Notes under the pieces: model-generated
What the model was told of the DNA's origin: nothing
Database searches by the model: none
What the model saw: only the letters and a program-made list of their open reading frames with translations
Program-made: the position numbers and the translations under genes
Shown here: positions 10,317-18,522 of the stretch, piece after piece
Layout of the letters: each line of letters begins with the position of its first letter
How positions within the stretch are numbered: the first letter of the stretch is position 1
Source of the DNA: Nocardioides glacieisoli
GTDB lineage: Bacteria; Actinomycetota; Actinomycetes; Propionibacteriales; Nocardioidaceae
NCBI RefSeq assembly: GCF_004137245.1
Contig: NZ_SDWS01000002.1
Span: 310,001-374,000, forward strand
Direction: 5' to 3'
DNA: 64,000 nucleotides

Positions 10317-12107
10317 ATGGCGAACCTCATCAACCTCGAGCGCGTCTCGAAGTCCTACGGCGTCCGGCCGCTGCTCGACGACGTCTCCCTCGGCATCTCC
10401 GTGGGGGAGCGGGTCGGCGTCGTCGGCCGCAACGGCGACGGCAAGACCACGCTGCTCGAGGTGATGACCGGGATCGAGCAGCCCGACGCGGGCCGTGTCT
10501 CGCGCACCCGTGGCGTCGAGATCGGCTTCCTCCACCAGGGCGACGAGCTCGTCGACAGCCACAGCGTCCGCGAGGCGGTGCTCGGTGGTCGCGAGGACCA
10601 TGAGTGGGCGGCCGACGCGACGACCCGGCAGGTCGTCGAGGAGCTGCTCGCGGGCGTCACCCTCGACCGGGCCGTCGTCGGGCTGTCGGGCGGCGAACGC
10701 CGACGCTGCGCGCTGGCCGCGCTGCTGCTCTCGCGCCACGACCTGATCGTCCTCGACGAGCCGACCAACCACCTCGACGTCGAGGCCGTCGCGTGGCTCG
10801 CCGCCCACCTCATCAGCCTGCCGAGCGCGCTGATCGTGGTGACCCACGACCGGTGGTTCCTCGACGAGGTCTGCCAGACGACGTGGGAGGTGCACGACGG
10901 CGCGGTCGACTCCTACGAGGGCGGTTACGCCGCGTTCGTGCTCGCGAAGGCCGAGCGCTCACGCCAGGCCGCCGCCTCGGAGACGCGCCGGGCCAACCTC
11001 GCCCGCAAGGAGCTCGCCTGGCTGCGACGCGGCCCGCCGGCGCGTACGTCGAAGCCGAAGTTCCGCATCGACGCGGCCAACGCCCTCATCGACGACGTAC
11101 CGCCACCGCGCGACCGGATGGAGCTCCAGCGCTTCGCCAGCCAGCGGCTCGGCAAGGACGTCGTCGACATCGAGGACGTCGACCTCGCACGCGGCGACAA
11201 GGTGCTGCTCGACCACGCCACCTGGCGGATCGGCCCGGGCGACCGCATCGGGATCGTCGGCGTCAATGGAGCGGGCAAGACCTCGCTGCTGTCGCTGATC
11301 TCCGGTGCGCTGCCGCCCGATGTCGGGCGGGTCAAGCACGGCCGGACGATCGCGATGCAGCACCTCACGCAGGCGCTCGACGACGTCGACCCGGAGGGCC
11401 GCGTGCTGCCGACGGTCGAGGCGATCCGACGCGTGACGAAGACGCTCGACGGCCAGGAGATCACCGCGACGTCGATGCTCGAGCGCTTCGGCTTCACCGG
11501 AGACCGGCTGACCGCGCGGCTCGGCGACCTGTCCGGTGGCGAGCGGCGACGCTTCCAGCTGCTCAAGCTGCTGCTCACCGAGCCCAATGTGCTGCTGCTC
11601 GACGAGCCGACCAACGACCTCGACATCGACACCCTCAACGTCCTCGAGGACTTCCTCGACGGCTGGCCCGGCACGCTCATCGTGGTCTCGCACGACCGCT
11701 ACTTCCTCGAGCGGGTCACCGACTCCGTCTGGGCGCTGCTCGGCGACGGACAGGTGTCGATGCTCCCGCGCGGGGTGGACGAGTACCTCGAACGACGCGC
11801 TGCCTCGGCCGCCGTGGGTGGCGGCACATCGCAGGTCTCGACGCCGTCCGATGGCAATGTGCCGCCACCCCCCACCAAGGCGCGCGCCGGGTCGGCCGAG
11901 GACCGCGCCACCCGCAAGGTGCTGGCCCGCGTGGAGAAGCAGCTCGAGCGGATCGCCGCCCGCGAGGCGGAGCTCCACGCCGAGATGGAGGCGAACCTCA
12001 GCGACTACGACCTGCTCGCCCGCGTCGGCAACCAGCTCGGCGAGCTCGCCGCCGAGAAGGACGAGCTCGAGATGGAGTGGCTCGAGGCGTCCGAGGCCGT
12101 CGAGTAG
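10317..12107 (+). CDS. ABC-F family ATPase
   Basis: 596 residues from ATG 10317 (MANLINLERVSKSYG); the frame is open further upstream but only through the R2 hairpins. GAGAGGA precedes the start. The protein has two ABC domains: GRNGDGKTTL and GVNGAGKTSL Walker A, two LSGGERRR signatures, and LLLDEPTNDLD/LIVLDEPTNHLD Walker B. They are joined by a basic linker (about 215-275), and a C-terminal coiled coil follows (about 525-596). There are no membrane segments. ABC-F proteins act on ribosomes, as translation factors or antibiotic protection; which role applies here cannot be told. A 14-bp inverted repeat lies in the coding sequence near residues 500-518. Confidence 0.9.
   Translation: MANLINLERVSKSYGVRPLLDDVSLGISVGERVGVVGRNGDGKTTLLEVMTGIEQPDAGRVSRTRGVEIGFLHQGDELVDSHSVREAVLGGREDHEWAADATTRQVVEELLAGVTLDRAVVGLSGGERRRCALAALLLSRHDLIVLDEPTNHLDVEAVAWLAAHLISLPSALIVVTHDRWFLDEVCQTTWEVHDGAVDSYEGGYAAFVLAKAERSRQAAASETRRANLARKELAWLRRGPPARTSKPKFRIDAANALIDDVPPPRDRMELQRFASQRLGKDVVDIEDVDLARGDKVLLDHATWRIGPGDRIGIVGVNGAGKTSLLSLISGALPPDVGRVKHGRTIAMQHLTQALDDVDPEGRVLPTVEAIRRVTKTLDGQEITATSMLERFGFTGDRLTARLGDLSGGERRRFQLLKLLLTEPNVLLLDEPTNDLDIDTLNVLEDFLDGWPGTLIVVSHDRYFLERVTDSVWALLGDGQVSMLPRGVDEYLERRAASAAVGGGTSQVSTPSDGNVPPPPTKARAGSAEDRATRKVLARVEKQLERIAAREAELHAEMEANLSDYDLLARVGNQLGELAAEKDELEMEWLEASEAVE
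11816..11870. repeat. Inverted repeat inside the ABC-F gene
   Basis: GGGTGGCGGCACAT (11816-11829) and its exact complement ATGTGCCGCCACCC (11857-11870) flank a 27-nt loop. It encodes a Gly/Ser/Pro-rich linker between the second ABC domain and the C-terminal coiled coil. It may be an in-frame palindromic insertion; its arms only loosely resemble R2. Confidence 0.7.
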
Positions 12108-12110
12108 GGC

Positions 12111-12596
12111 TCAGCTGAAGGGCGCGAGCAGCGAGCGCAGCAGGCCGGCCAGCTGGGTGCGCTGCTTGTCCGGCAGGTCGGCGAGCAGGTCGGCCTCGGC
12201 CGCGAGGAGGGCCTCGAACGCACCGTCGACGGCCGCCTTGCCCTCGACCGTGAGCCGCACCAGCACGCCGCGGCGGTCCTTCGGGTCCGGCAGGCGCTCG
12301 ACGAGGCCGCGCGCGGCGAGCCGGTCGACCCGGTTGGTCATGGTGCCGCTGGTCACGAGGGTCTCGCGGAGCAGGCGACCGGGGGAGAGCTCGTACGGCG
12401 ACCCGGCCCGGCGCAGTGCGGCGAGCACGTCGAACTCCCACGACTCGATGCCGTGCGCGGTGAATGCATCGCGCCGGGCGAGGTCGAGGTGGCGGGCCAG
12501 CCGGCTGATCCGCGAGAAGACCTCGACGGGCGCGAGGTCGAGGTCGCCGCGTTCGCGCCCCCAGGCCTCGACCAGGTCGTCCACCTCGTCCCGCAT
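12111..12596 (-). CDS. MarR family regulator, TamR-like
   Basis: 161 residues from ATG 12596, chosen for GCAGGA 8 nt upstream; the frame is open further but without a good ribosome site. The winged-helix domain (about 50-125) contains ESWEFDVLAALRRAG, LVTSGTMTNRVDRL (recognition helix) and PDPKDRRGVLVRLT (wing). It lies divergent from a trans-aconitate methyltransferase gene, the arrangement described for TamR of Streptomyces coelicolor, which senses trans-aconitate or citrate. Two operator-like near-palindromes lie between the genes. The MarR assignment is firm; the ligand is inferred from context. Confidence 0.85.
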   Translation of the reverse strand: MRDEVDDLVEAWGRERGDLDLAPVEVFSRISRLARHLDLARRDAFTAHGIESWEFDVLAALRRAGSPYELSPGRLLRETLVTSGTMTNRVDRLAARGLVERLPDPKDRRGVLVRLTVEGKAAVDGAFEALLAAEADLLADLPDKQRTQLAGLLRSLLAPFS

Positions 12597-12633
12597 GCCG
12601 GCCATCCTGCCAGACGACCGCTTCGGTCGAGAA

Positions 12634-12684
12634 TCTTGACATCGAGAGAGATGTGACGGAGGGTGAGTTATCTCGACATCAAGA
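12634..12684. promoter_or_regulatory. Two MarR-type operator candidates
   Basis: Two near-palindromes, TCTTGACATCGAGA (12634-12647) and TCTCGACATCAAGA (12671-12684), are centred 37 bp apart between the divergent regulator and methyltransferase genes. Each box is a 6-2-6 inverted repeat with at most one mismatch. They are good candidate binding sites for the adjacent MarR protein. Confidence 0.6.
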
Positions 12685-12704
12685 CACATTCCCGTCCCCA
12701 TCGA

Positions 12705-12771
12705 CGGGTAGTCCGCAGCAAAAGGCCGGTGGTCGAAGCCTCTTCACCAGCTATTTGCAGCGGACTACCGT
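12705..12771. repeat. Long imperfect hairpin, repeat family R3
   Basis: GGTAGTCCGC (12707-12716) pairs exactly with GCGGACTACC (12760-12769). The stem continues inward with few mismatches (AGCAAAAGGCCGGTG against CACCAGCTATTTGCA) to a small loop. It lies between the operators and the methyltransferase start. It may be a dispersed element, a leader structure, or both. Confidence 0.7.
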
Positions 12772-12808
12772 CCGGGGGTGTGGACACCAGCCTGAGGAGG
12801 AGCACCAC

Positions 12809-13615
12809 ATGAGCCACACCTGGGACCCCGACCGCTACCTGGCGTACGCCGACGAGCGCGGGAGGCCGTTCGTCGACCTGCTCGCCCGGGTGCCTGCCGA
12901 GGCGCCGAAGGTCGTGGTCGACCTCGGCTGCGGCCCCGGCAACCTGACATCGCTCCTCGCCGACCGGTGGCGCGGTGCGCAGGTCACCGGCATCGACAGC
13001 AGCCCCGAGATGATCGCGGCCGCGGCACAGATCGACGGCATCCGGTGGGAGGTCGCCGACCTGCGCGACTGGGCGACGCCCGATCCGCTGGCACTCCGCG
13101 CGCCGGTCGACGTGCTGGTCTCCAACGCCACCCTCCAGTGGCTGCCCGAGCACCTCGACCTCCTGCCCGGCCTCATCGACCGGGTCGCACCCGGCGGCTG
13201 GTTCGCCTTCCAGGTCCCCGGCAACTTCGACGAGCCGAGCCACACCACCCGCACCGAGCTCGCCGCCCGCGAGCCGTACGCCGAGCACACCCGCGGTGCC
13301 CGGGTGCCGACGAGCCACGGCCCCGACGACTACGCCCGCCTCCTGCTGGACCTCGGCTGCGAGGTCGACGCGTGGGAGACGACGTACCTTCACGTGCTCT
13401 CCGGGCCCGACCCGGTCTTCGACTGGGTCTCCGGCACCGGCGCGCGCCCGACGCTCCAGGCGCTGCCCGACGACCTGCGTCCGCTGTTCGAGGAGGAGTT
13501 CCGTGCGCTGCTGCGCGAGGCCTACCCGGCAGACTCCTCCGGCCGCGTGATCCTGCCGTTCCGCCGGATCTTCGTCGTGGCGCGCAAGCCGCTCGCGCAG
13601 CCGGTGAGCGCATGA
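12809..13615 (+). CDS. tam: Trans-aconitate 2-methyltransferase
   Basis: 268 residues from ATG 12809 with GAGGAGG upstream. It is a class I SAM methyltransferase: WDPDRYLAYADERGRPF at the N-terminus, SAM loop VVDLGCGPGNLT, acidic ribose-binding VTGIDSSPEMI, and SNATLQWLPEH, the family hallmark of Tam. The enzyme methylates trans-aconitate, a by-product of aconitase that inhibits the TCA cycle. The divergent MarR gene probably controls it. A glyoxalase-fold gene overlaps its stop by 4 nt (ATGA). Confidence 0.88.
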   Translation: MSHTWDPDRYLAYADERGRPFVDLLARVPAEAPKVVVDLGCGPGNLTSLLADRWRGAQVTGIDSSPEMIAAAAQIDGIRWEVADLRDWATPDPLALRAPVDVLVSNATLQWLPEHLDLLPGLIDRVAPGGWFAFQVPGNFDEPSHTTRTELAAREPYAEHTRGARVPTSHGPDDYARLLLDLGCEVDAWETTYLHVLSGPDPVFDWVSGTGARPTLQALPDDLRPLFEEEFRALLREAYPADSSGRVILPFRRIFVVARKPLAQPVSA

Positions 13616-14004
13616 TGCGGCTCCACCACGTGCAGGTCGCCTGCCCGCCCGGTGGCGAGGACGCCGCGCGCCGGTTCTACGCCGACGGGCTCGGGATGAC
13701 GGAGGTCGACAAGCCCGTCGACCTCGTGGCCCGCGGCGGGTGCTGGTTCCGGGCGTACGACGACGCGGGTGCCGTCGCTGCCGAGCTGCACGTGGGCGTC
13801 GAGGACCCGTTCGCGCCGGCCCGAAAGGCGCACCCGGCCTTCGTCCTGGACGACCTCGGCGCCTTCGACGAGGTGGCCGCCCGACTGCGGGACCTCGGCT
13901 TCGAGGTCGACGAGAGCCAGCGCGGCACCTTCCCCGGGCACGTCCGGTTCCACACCTCCGACGCCCACGGAAATCAGGTCGAGGTCCTCGCGGTCTCTGC
14001 CTAG
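13612..14004 (+). CDS. VOC (glyoxalase/bleomycin resistance fold) protein
   Basis: 130 residues. A single vicinal-oxygen-chelate module with the opening LHHVQVACPPGGEDAARRFY and the closing TSDAHGNQVEVL, the characteristic beta-alpha-beta-beta-beta ends carrying His and Glu metal ligands. The substrate is unknown. It starts inside the stop of tam (ATGA overlap), so the two are probably co-translated, although no joint pathway is apparent. Confidence 0.85.
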   Translation: MMRLHHVQVACPPGGEDAARRFYADGLGMTEVDKPVDLVARGGCWFRAYDDAGAVAAELHVGVEDPFAPARKAHPAFVLDDLGAFDEVAARLRDLGFEVDESQRGTFPGHVRFHTSDAHGNQVEVLAVSA

Positions 14005-14013
14005 CATCGCCGC

Positions 14014-14589
14014 ATGCACCTGCTGCTGATCCTCGGACCTCCCGCTGTGGGCAAGATGACGGTCGGGCGGGCGGTGGCCAAGCGGTCGGACTACAAGCTC
14101 TTCCACAACCACCACACGATCGAGCTGCTGCTCGACGTCTTCGACTACGGCACACCGCCCTTCAGGACCCTCAACACCGAATTCCGCCGGCGCCTGCTCG
14201 AGGAGGCCGCGACCGCAGGCACGGACCTCGTCTTCACGTTCGTGATGGGGATGGACGAGCAGGCCGAGGCCGACTACCTCGAGCGGCTGGTGGAGCCGTA
14301 CGACGGCCACGTCGCCGTCGTCGAGCTGGTCGCCGACCTCGACACCCGGTTGGTGCGCAACCGCACCGAGCACCGGCTCGCGGAGAAGAAGTCCAAGCGC
14401 GACGTCGACTGGTCGGACAACAACGTGCGCGAGCTGGAGGCCGACTACCGGATGACCGCCGAGCCCGGGCGGGACGCACCGGGGGAGCGGCTGCTCGCAC
14501 GGTGGCCGCACCTCGCCATCGACAACACCGAGCTCTCGGCGGACGAGACGGCTGACCGCATCCTCGCGTGGCTCGTTACCGACGGGTAA
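14014..14589 (+). CDS. P-loop NTPase, small-molecule kinase-like
   Basis: 191 residues. Walker A GPPAVGKMTVG lies near the N-terminus, followed by KLFHNHHTIELLLDV. A lid-like segment contains EHRLAEKKSKRDVDW and the end is LAIDNTELSADETAD. The overall layout resembles shikimate kinase or chloramphenicol phosphotransferase-type folds, often annotated as AAA ATPases. The substrate cannot be assigned. TAGCAT lies 6 nt before the ATG and there is no Shine-Dalgarno, which suggests a leaderless transcript. Confidence 0.72.
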   Translation: MHLLLILGPPAVGKMTVGRAVAKRSDYKLFHNHHTIELLLDVFDYGTPPFRTLNTEFRRRLLEEAATAGTDLVFTFVMGMDEQAEADYLERLVEPYDGHVAVVELVADLDTRLVRNRTEHRLAEKKSKRDVDWSDNNVRELEADYRMTAEPGRDAPGERLLARWPHLAIDNTELSADETADRILAWLVTDG

Positions 14590-14599
14590 CGTACGCGGC

Positions 14600-15070
14600 A
14601 TGCCTGCCGTCCTGGACCTCTGGAAGAAGACCTCCGCGCTGCCCCTGGGCACGAGGATCTTCTCGCTCGCCTTCAGCCAGAAGGCGCCCTACTTCGCCAC
14701 CATCCGACCGCGGTTCACCATGCTCGAGCCCGATCGCGCCGAGCTGGTGATCACCAAGCGCCGGCGGGTGCACAACCACATCGGCACGGTCCACGCGATC
14801 GCGCTGTGCAACGGCCTCGAGGCCGCGATGGGCGCGCTCGCCGAGGCGACGATCCCCCGCGACCGCCGCTGGATCCCCAAGGGCATGGAGGTCGCCTACA
14901 CGGCCAAGGCCGACTCCGACGTCACCTGCATCGCCGAGACCGACCCGGAGCAGTGGACGCAGGAGATCGGTGAGGGGTACGACCTCCCGGTCCGCGTGCG
15001 CGGTGTCCGCGCCGACGGGACCGTGGTGGTCGAGGGCACCATCACCCTCTACGTGTCCGCGAAGCGCTGA
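14600..15070 (+). CDS. DUF4442 hotdog-fold thioesterase-like protein
   Basis: 156 residues. The segment RVHNHIGTVHAIALCNGLEAAMG is in two pieces the hallmark of DUF4442: an HNHIGTVHA active-site-like turn followed by the long hotdog helix. Strands ending in VVEGTITLYVSAKR complete the fold. It is probably an acyl-CoA thioesterase-like enzyme; the substrate is unknown. TAACGT lies 7 nt before the ATG. It is convergent with gluD, whose stop codon abuts this one. Confidence 0.8.
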   Translation: MPAVLDLWKKTSALPLGTRIFSLAFSQKAPYFATIRPRFTMLEPDRAELVITKRRRVHNHIGTVHAIALCNGLEAAMGALAEATIPRDRRWIPKGMEVAYTAKADSDVTCIAETDPEQWTQEIGEGYDLPVRVRGVRADGTVVVEGTITLYVSAKR

Positions 15071-15931
15071 TCAGTTGGTGATCGGACCGGGCTGGGCCGA
15101 CTGCTCTCCCACCGCCGCCACCTGGAGCACCTTCTTCTCGCCCACGAAGCGCTTCTGGACCCAGGTGGCGATCGCGGTGAGGAGCAGGTTGACCACGATG
15201 TAGACCGCGGCGATCACGAGGTAGACCGGCACGTGGTTCTGGAACTCGAGGTAGATCGGCCGCGCGACAGCGGTCAGGCCGGGGGCGGCGATGGCGTAGC
15301 CGAGGCTGGTGTCCTTCAGCGTCACCACGCACTGGCTGATGATCGCCGGGATCATGATCTTGACCGCCTGAGGCAGCAGCACGATCCAGATCACCTGGCT
15401 CTTGCGCATGCCGATGGCGTACGCCGCCTCGGACTGGCCCTTCGGGACGGCGAGCAGCCCGGCGCGGAACACCTCGGCCAGCACGGCCCCGTTGTAGAGC
15501 GTCAGGGCCCACACCACGCACCAGAACGGTCCGGTCGTGCCGTTGTAGATGCCGTAGATGGAGAAGAAGAAGATCATCAGCATCAGCACGGGCACCGCGC
15601 GGAAGAACTCCACGATCGCCCAGCTGGGCCCCCGGATGATCTGGTGGTCGGAGATCTTGCCGATGCCCAGCACGAGGCCCAGGACCATCGCGCCGACGAT
15701 CGCGGCGCCGGCCATCTGGAGGGTGTCGACGAGGCCACCGAGGATGAACTCGACGTAGGCGGGGGTCACGAAGACCTCCCACTTGTCACCGGCGAACTGG
15801 CCGCGCTCGTTGAGCCGGAACGCGACAAGGCCCACCGCGGCCAGGAGGACGGCCAGCGTCACCACGGTGTAGATGCGGTGGCGCTGGATGGTCTTCGGCC
15901 CGGGGGCGTCGAAGAGGACGCTCTGATTCAT
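15071..15931 (-). CDS. gluD: Glutamate-type ABC transporter permease GluD
   Basis: 286 residues from ATG 15931, overlapping the gluC stop by 4 nt. It is a polar amino acid permease with several hydrophobic segments and the cytoplasmic EAA loop (AYAIGMRKSQVIWIVLLPQA). The N-terminus (about 1-45) precedes the first membrane span and the C-terminus carries a tail of about 30 residues. With GluC it forms the channel for an importer of glutamate or a similar amino acid. Confidence 0.9.
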   Translation of the reverse strand: MNQSVLFDAPGPKTIQRHRIYTVVTLAVLLAAVGLVAFRLNERGQFAGDKWEVFVTPAYVEFILGGLVDTLQMAGAAIVGAMVLGLVLGIGKISDHQIIRGPSWAIVEFFRAVPVLMLMIFFFSIYGIYNGTTGPFWCVVWALTLYNGAVLAEVFRAGLLAVPKGQSEAAYAIGMRKSQVIWIVLLPQAVKIMIPAIISQCVVTLKDTSLGYAIAAPGLTAVARPIYLEFQNHVPVYLVIAAVYIVVNLLLTAIATWVQKRFVGEKKVLQVAAVGEQSAQPGPITN

Positions 15932-16623
15932 GCGATCCTCCACTTGCGCTCGAAGCGGTTGCTGATCAGCGAGACCAGCTCGACGAGCACCACGAAGATG
16001 CCGGCGAAGACCGCGAGCAGCCACCAGCGGTCACCGGGGTTGGCGTCGAGCAGCTGCTTGAGGGCGTACGCCGCCTCGAGCACCAGCACGCTCAGCGCGA
16101 CCGTCGTGTTCTTGAGCAGCGCGATCTGGGTGCTGGCCAGGGGCGGGAGCCCGGCGCGGATGGCCTGGGGGAGCACGACGTTGCGCATCACCCCGGAGAA
16201 CGGGAGACCGATGGCGCGGGCCGCCTCGGCCTGGCCGATCGGCACGGCGTTGACGCCCGAGCGCAGCGCCTCGCAGACGAAGGTGGCGGTGTAGAGGGTG
16301 AGGCCGACGACGGCGCCCGCGAAGGCGTTGGTCATCCGGATGTCACCCCAACCGGTGGGGATGATGATGCGGACGAACTGGAAGTTGATGCCGATCTTGG
16401 GCGCCGCGATCGAGAAGAACAGCAGGATCAGCAGCAGCGGCGTGTTGCGCACGAGCACCACGTAGGTGGCCGCCGCACGGCGCATCACCGCGATCGGTCC
16501 GACGCGCATGGCGACCAGCAGCGTGCCGAGCAGGAGCGAGCCGATGGAGGCGAAGACGAACAACAGGATCGTGGTGGCGAAGCTGATGACGATCAGCTGG
16601 TAGTTGTCGGTGATGGCGTCCAT
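15928..16623 (-). CDS. gluC: Glutamate-type ABC transporter permease GluC
   Basis: 231 residues, with AGAGGAG before the ATG. It is a His/Glu/Gln permease-family protein with about five membrane spans. TYVVLVRNTPLLLILLFF and the EAA loop (AARAIGLPFSGVMRNVVLPQA) are typical. It is translationally coupled to gluD. The gene order gluA-B-C-D is the one known from Corynebacterium glutamicum. Confidence 0.9.
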   Translation of the reverse strand: MDAITDNYQLIVISFATTILLFVFASIGSLLLGTLLVAMRVGPIAVMRRAAATYVVLVRNTPLLLILLFFSIAAPKIGINFQFVRIIIPTGWGDIRMTNAFAGAVVGLTLYTATFVCEALRSGVNAVPIGQAEAARAIGLPFSGVMRNVVLPQAIRAGLPPLASTQIALLKNTTVALSVLVLEAAYALKQLLDANPGDRWWLLAVFAGIFVVLVELVSLISNRFERKWRIA

Positions 16624-16688
16624 GCGGCTCCTCTCATGACGTGTCGGGCGGCGCGGTCAGCGCGGTGGGTTCGGGACCGTCGGGCCCA

Positions 16689-16713
16689 CCGGGGCGGCCA
16701 TGGGCCGCCCCGG
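16689..16713. terminator. Hairpin between gluB and gluC
   Basis: CCGGGGCGGCC (16689-16699) and GGCCGCCCCGG (16703-16713) form a perfect 11-bp stem with a 3-nt ATG loop, without a U tract. It follows the gluB stop on the minus strand. It could stabilise or partly terminate the mRNA, allowing more binding protein than permease. Confidence 0.55.
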
Positions 16714-16727
16714 CAGGTCCGTCACGA

Positions 16728-17624
16728 TCACTCGCAGGAGTCGAGCTCCGGCGGGTCCGGCGTCTCGCTGCCCGACGCGCCGAGGGTCTCCTCGAACGCG
16801 GCCTCCCAGTCGCCGTTGTCGTACGACTCCTGGAGCACGTCGGTGATCCACTGGCACATCTCGGGGGCGTCGGGGCTGTAGCCGATGCCGATGCGCTCCT
16901 CGGAGAACTCCTCGCCGACGACCTTCAGCTCACCGTCGTACTGGGCGGCGAGGCCCAGCAGGATCGAGCCGTCGGTCGACATGGCCGGCACGGAGCCGTC
17001 GGCGACCTGCTCGGCGCAGATGCTGTAGGTGTCGGCCGGGACGCCGACGGCGCCGGCGGCGGTGACGTTCTCCAGCGACGTCGAACCCGACGCGGAGCAC
17101 ACCTCCTCGCCCTTGAGGTCCTCGATCGACTCGACGTCGCTGTCGGCGGGCACGAGGACCTGCTGACCGGTCAGGAAGTAGGGACCGGCCTGGCCGACGA
17201 TCTCGCGGCGCTCGTCGGTGATGGAGTACGACGCGGCGACCAGGTCGACGCGGCCCGTCTCGAGGTAGGGCTCGCGGTTGTCGGAGATGGTCTCCTCGTA
17301 GTTCACCGCGTCCGTGTCGTCGGGGTCGATGCAGAGGTCGGCCACGAGCAGCTTGGCGATCGAGACGTCGAAGCCGGAGGGCAGCTCGTCGGTGCCGCCC
17401 TTGAAGCCCAGACCGGGCTGGTCGAAGCGCACGCCCACGTTGATCGCACCGGCCTCGGCGAGCTCGGCCATGCGCGAGCCCTCCTCGAACTTGCCGTCGC
17501 AGTCGCTGGCGGCCTCGGGGGCGGCCGCGCCCTCGCCGCCTTCCTCGCCCGCGTCACCGCATGCAGCCAGTGAGAACGCGAGGGCCGTGACGGCCAGTGC
17601 CGCCTTGGTCCTGGTGAATCGCAT
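16728..17624 (-). CDS. gluB: Glutamate-type ABC transporter binding lipoprotein GluB
   Basis: 298 residues. The lipoprotein signal ends in LAAC (residues 19-22), followed by an acidic Gly/Glu linker and a family 3 solute-binding domain with LPSGFDVSIAKLLVADL, ASYSITDERREIVG and GPYFLTGQQVLVP. Secretion and lipid anchoring outside the membrane are predicted. AAGGAG precedes the ATG. A 7-bp hairpin (17645-17661) lies between it and gluA. Confidence 0.92.
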   Translation of the reverse strand: MRFTRTKAALAVTALAFSLAACGDAGEEGGEGAAAPEAASDCDGKFEEGSRMAELAEAGAINVGVRFDQPGLGFKGGTDELPSGFDVSIAKLLVADLCIDPDDTDAVNYEETISDNREPYLETGRVDLVAASYSITDERREIVGQAGPYFLTGQQVLVPADSDVESIEDLKGEEVCSASGSTSLENVTAAGAVGVPADTYSICAEQVADGSVPAMSTDGSILLGLAAQYDGELKVVGEEFSEERIGIGYSPDAPEMCQWITDVLQESYDNGDWEAAFEETLGASGSETPDPPELDSCE

Positions 17625-17681
17625 TGCTTCTCCTTCTGTCCCGAGCCGAAGTGTCTTCGGCCCCCGTTGGGTTTGGATGGA

Positions 17682-18458
17682 TCAGTGCTTGAGGATCTTG
17701 CCGAGGAAGTCCTTGGCGCGATCCGAGGACGGGTTGGTGAAGAACTCCTCGGGGGTGTTCTCCTCGACGATGGCGCCGTCCGCCATGAAGATCACGCGGT
17801 CGGCCGCGGTGCGGGCGAACCCCATCTCGTGGGTGACGACGACCATCGTCATGCCCTGCTGGGCGAGGTCGACCATGACGTCGAGGACCTCCTTGATCAT
17901 CTCCGGGTCGAGGGCCGAGGTCGGCTCGTCGAAGAGCATCACCTTCGGCTCCATCGCCAGCGCGCGGGCGATCGCCACGCGCTGCTGCTGGCCGCCGGAG
18001 AGCTGGGCGGGGTACTTCTCGGCCTGATGGCCGACGCCGACGCGGTCGAGGAGCTCGCGTGCCTTCTTCTCCGCCGTCTCCTTCTTCATCCCGCGGACCT
18101 TGATCGGACCGAGGGTGACGTTCTCGAGGATCGTCTTGTGGGCGAAGAGGTTGAAGCTCTGGAAGACCATCCCGACCTCGGCCCGCAGTGCGGCGAGGGC
18201 CTTGCCCTCCTGCGGCAGCGGCTGGCCGTCGAGGGTGATCGTGCCCTCGTCGATCGTCTCGAGACGGTTGATCGTGCGGCACAGGGTCGACTTGCCCGAT
18301 CCCGACGGACCGATGACCACGACGACCTCGCCGCGCGTGACGGTGAGGTCGATGTCCTTGAGGGCGTGGAGCTGGCCGAAGTGCTTCTGCACGTCGCTCA
18401 GCACGACGAGCGGCTCGCCCTTGCCGGCGCTGACAGGGACGGTCTCCTGCGCGGTCAT
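17682..18458 (-). CDS. gluA: Glutamate-type ABC transporter ATPase GluA
   Basis: 258 residues. Walker [12 protein letters not shown]-loop FQSFNLFAH, signature LSGGQQQR, Walker [15 protein letters not shown] and the switch His in VTHEMGFA are all present. It energises the importer formed with GluBCD. TAGGTT lies 6 nt before the ATG with no Shine-Dalgarno, suggesting a leaderless operon mRNA. Further upstream are two CCATCACA words 23 bp apart (18492-18499 and 18515-18522) and a TGGCCCG/CGGGCCA hairpin, which may be regulator sites. Confidence 0.93.
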   Translation of the reverse strand: MTAQETVPVSAGKGEPLVVLSDVQKHFGQLHALKDIDLTVTRGEVVVVIGPSGSGKSTLCRTINRLETIDEGTITLDGQPLPQEGKALAALRAEVGMVFQSFNLFAHKTILENVTLGPIKVRGMKKETAEKKARELLDRVGVGHQAEKYPAQLSGGQQQRVAIARALAMEPKVMLFDEPTSALDPEMIKEVLDVMVDLAQQGMTMVVVTHEMGFARTAADRVIFMADGAIVEENTPEEFFTNPSSDRAKDFLGKILKH

Positions 18459-18464
18459 AGGCGC

Positions 18465-18522
18465 AACCTATCGGCAGGTGGCCCGTTCGGGCCATCACAC
18501 ATGGCCCGGACTGACCATCACA
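18465..18522 (-). promoter_or_regulatory. gluA promoter with paired CCATCACA words
   Basis: Read on the minus strand, TAGGTT (18470-18465) is the likely -10. Direct repeats of TGTGATGG occur at 18522-18515 and 18499-18492, one overlapping the expected -35 region. TGGCCCG/CGGGCCA (18479-18494) forms a short hairpin. The binding factor is unknown. Confidence 0.4.
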
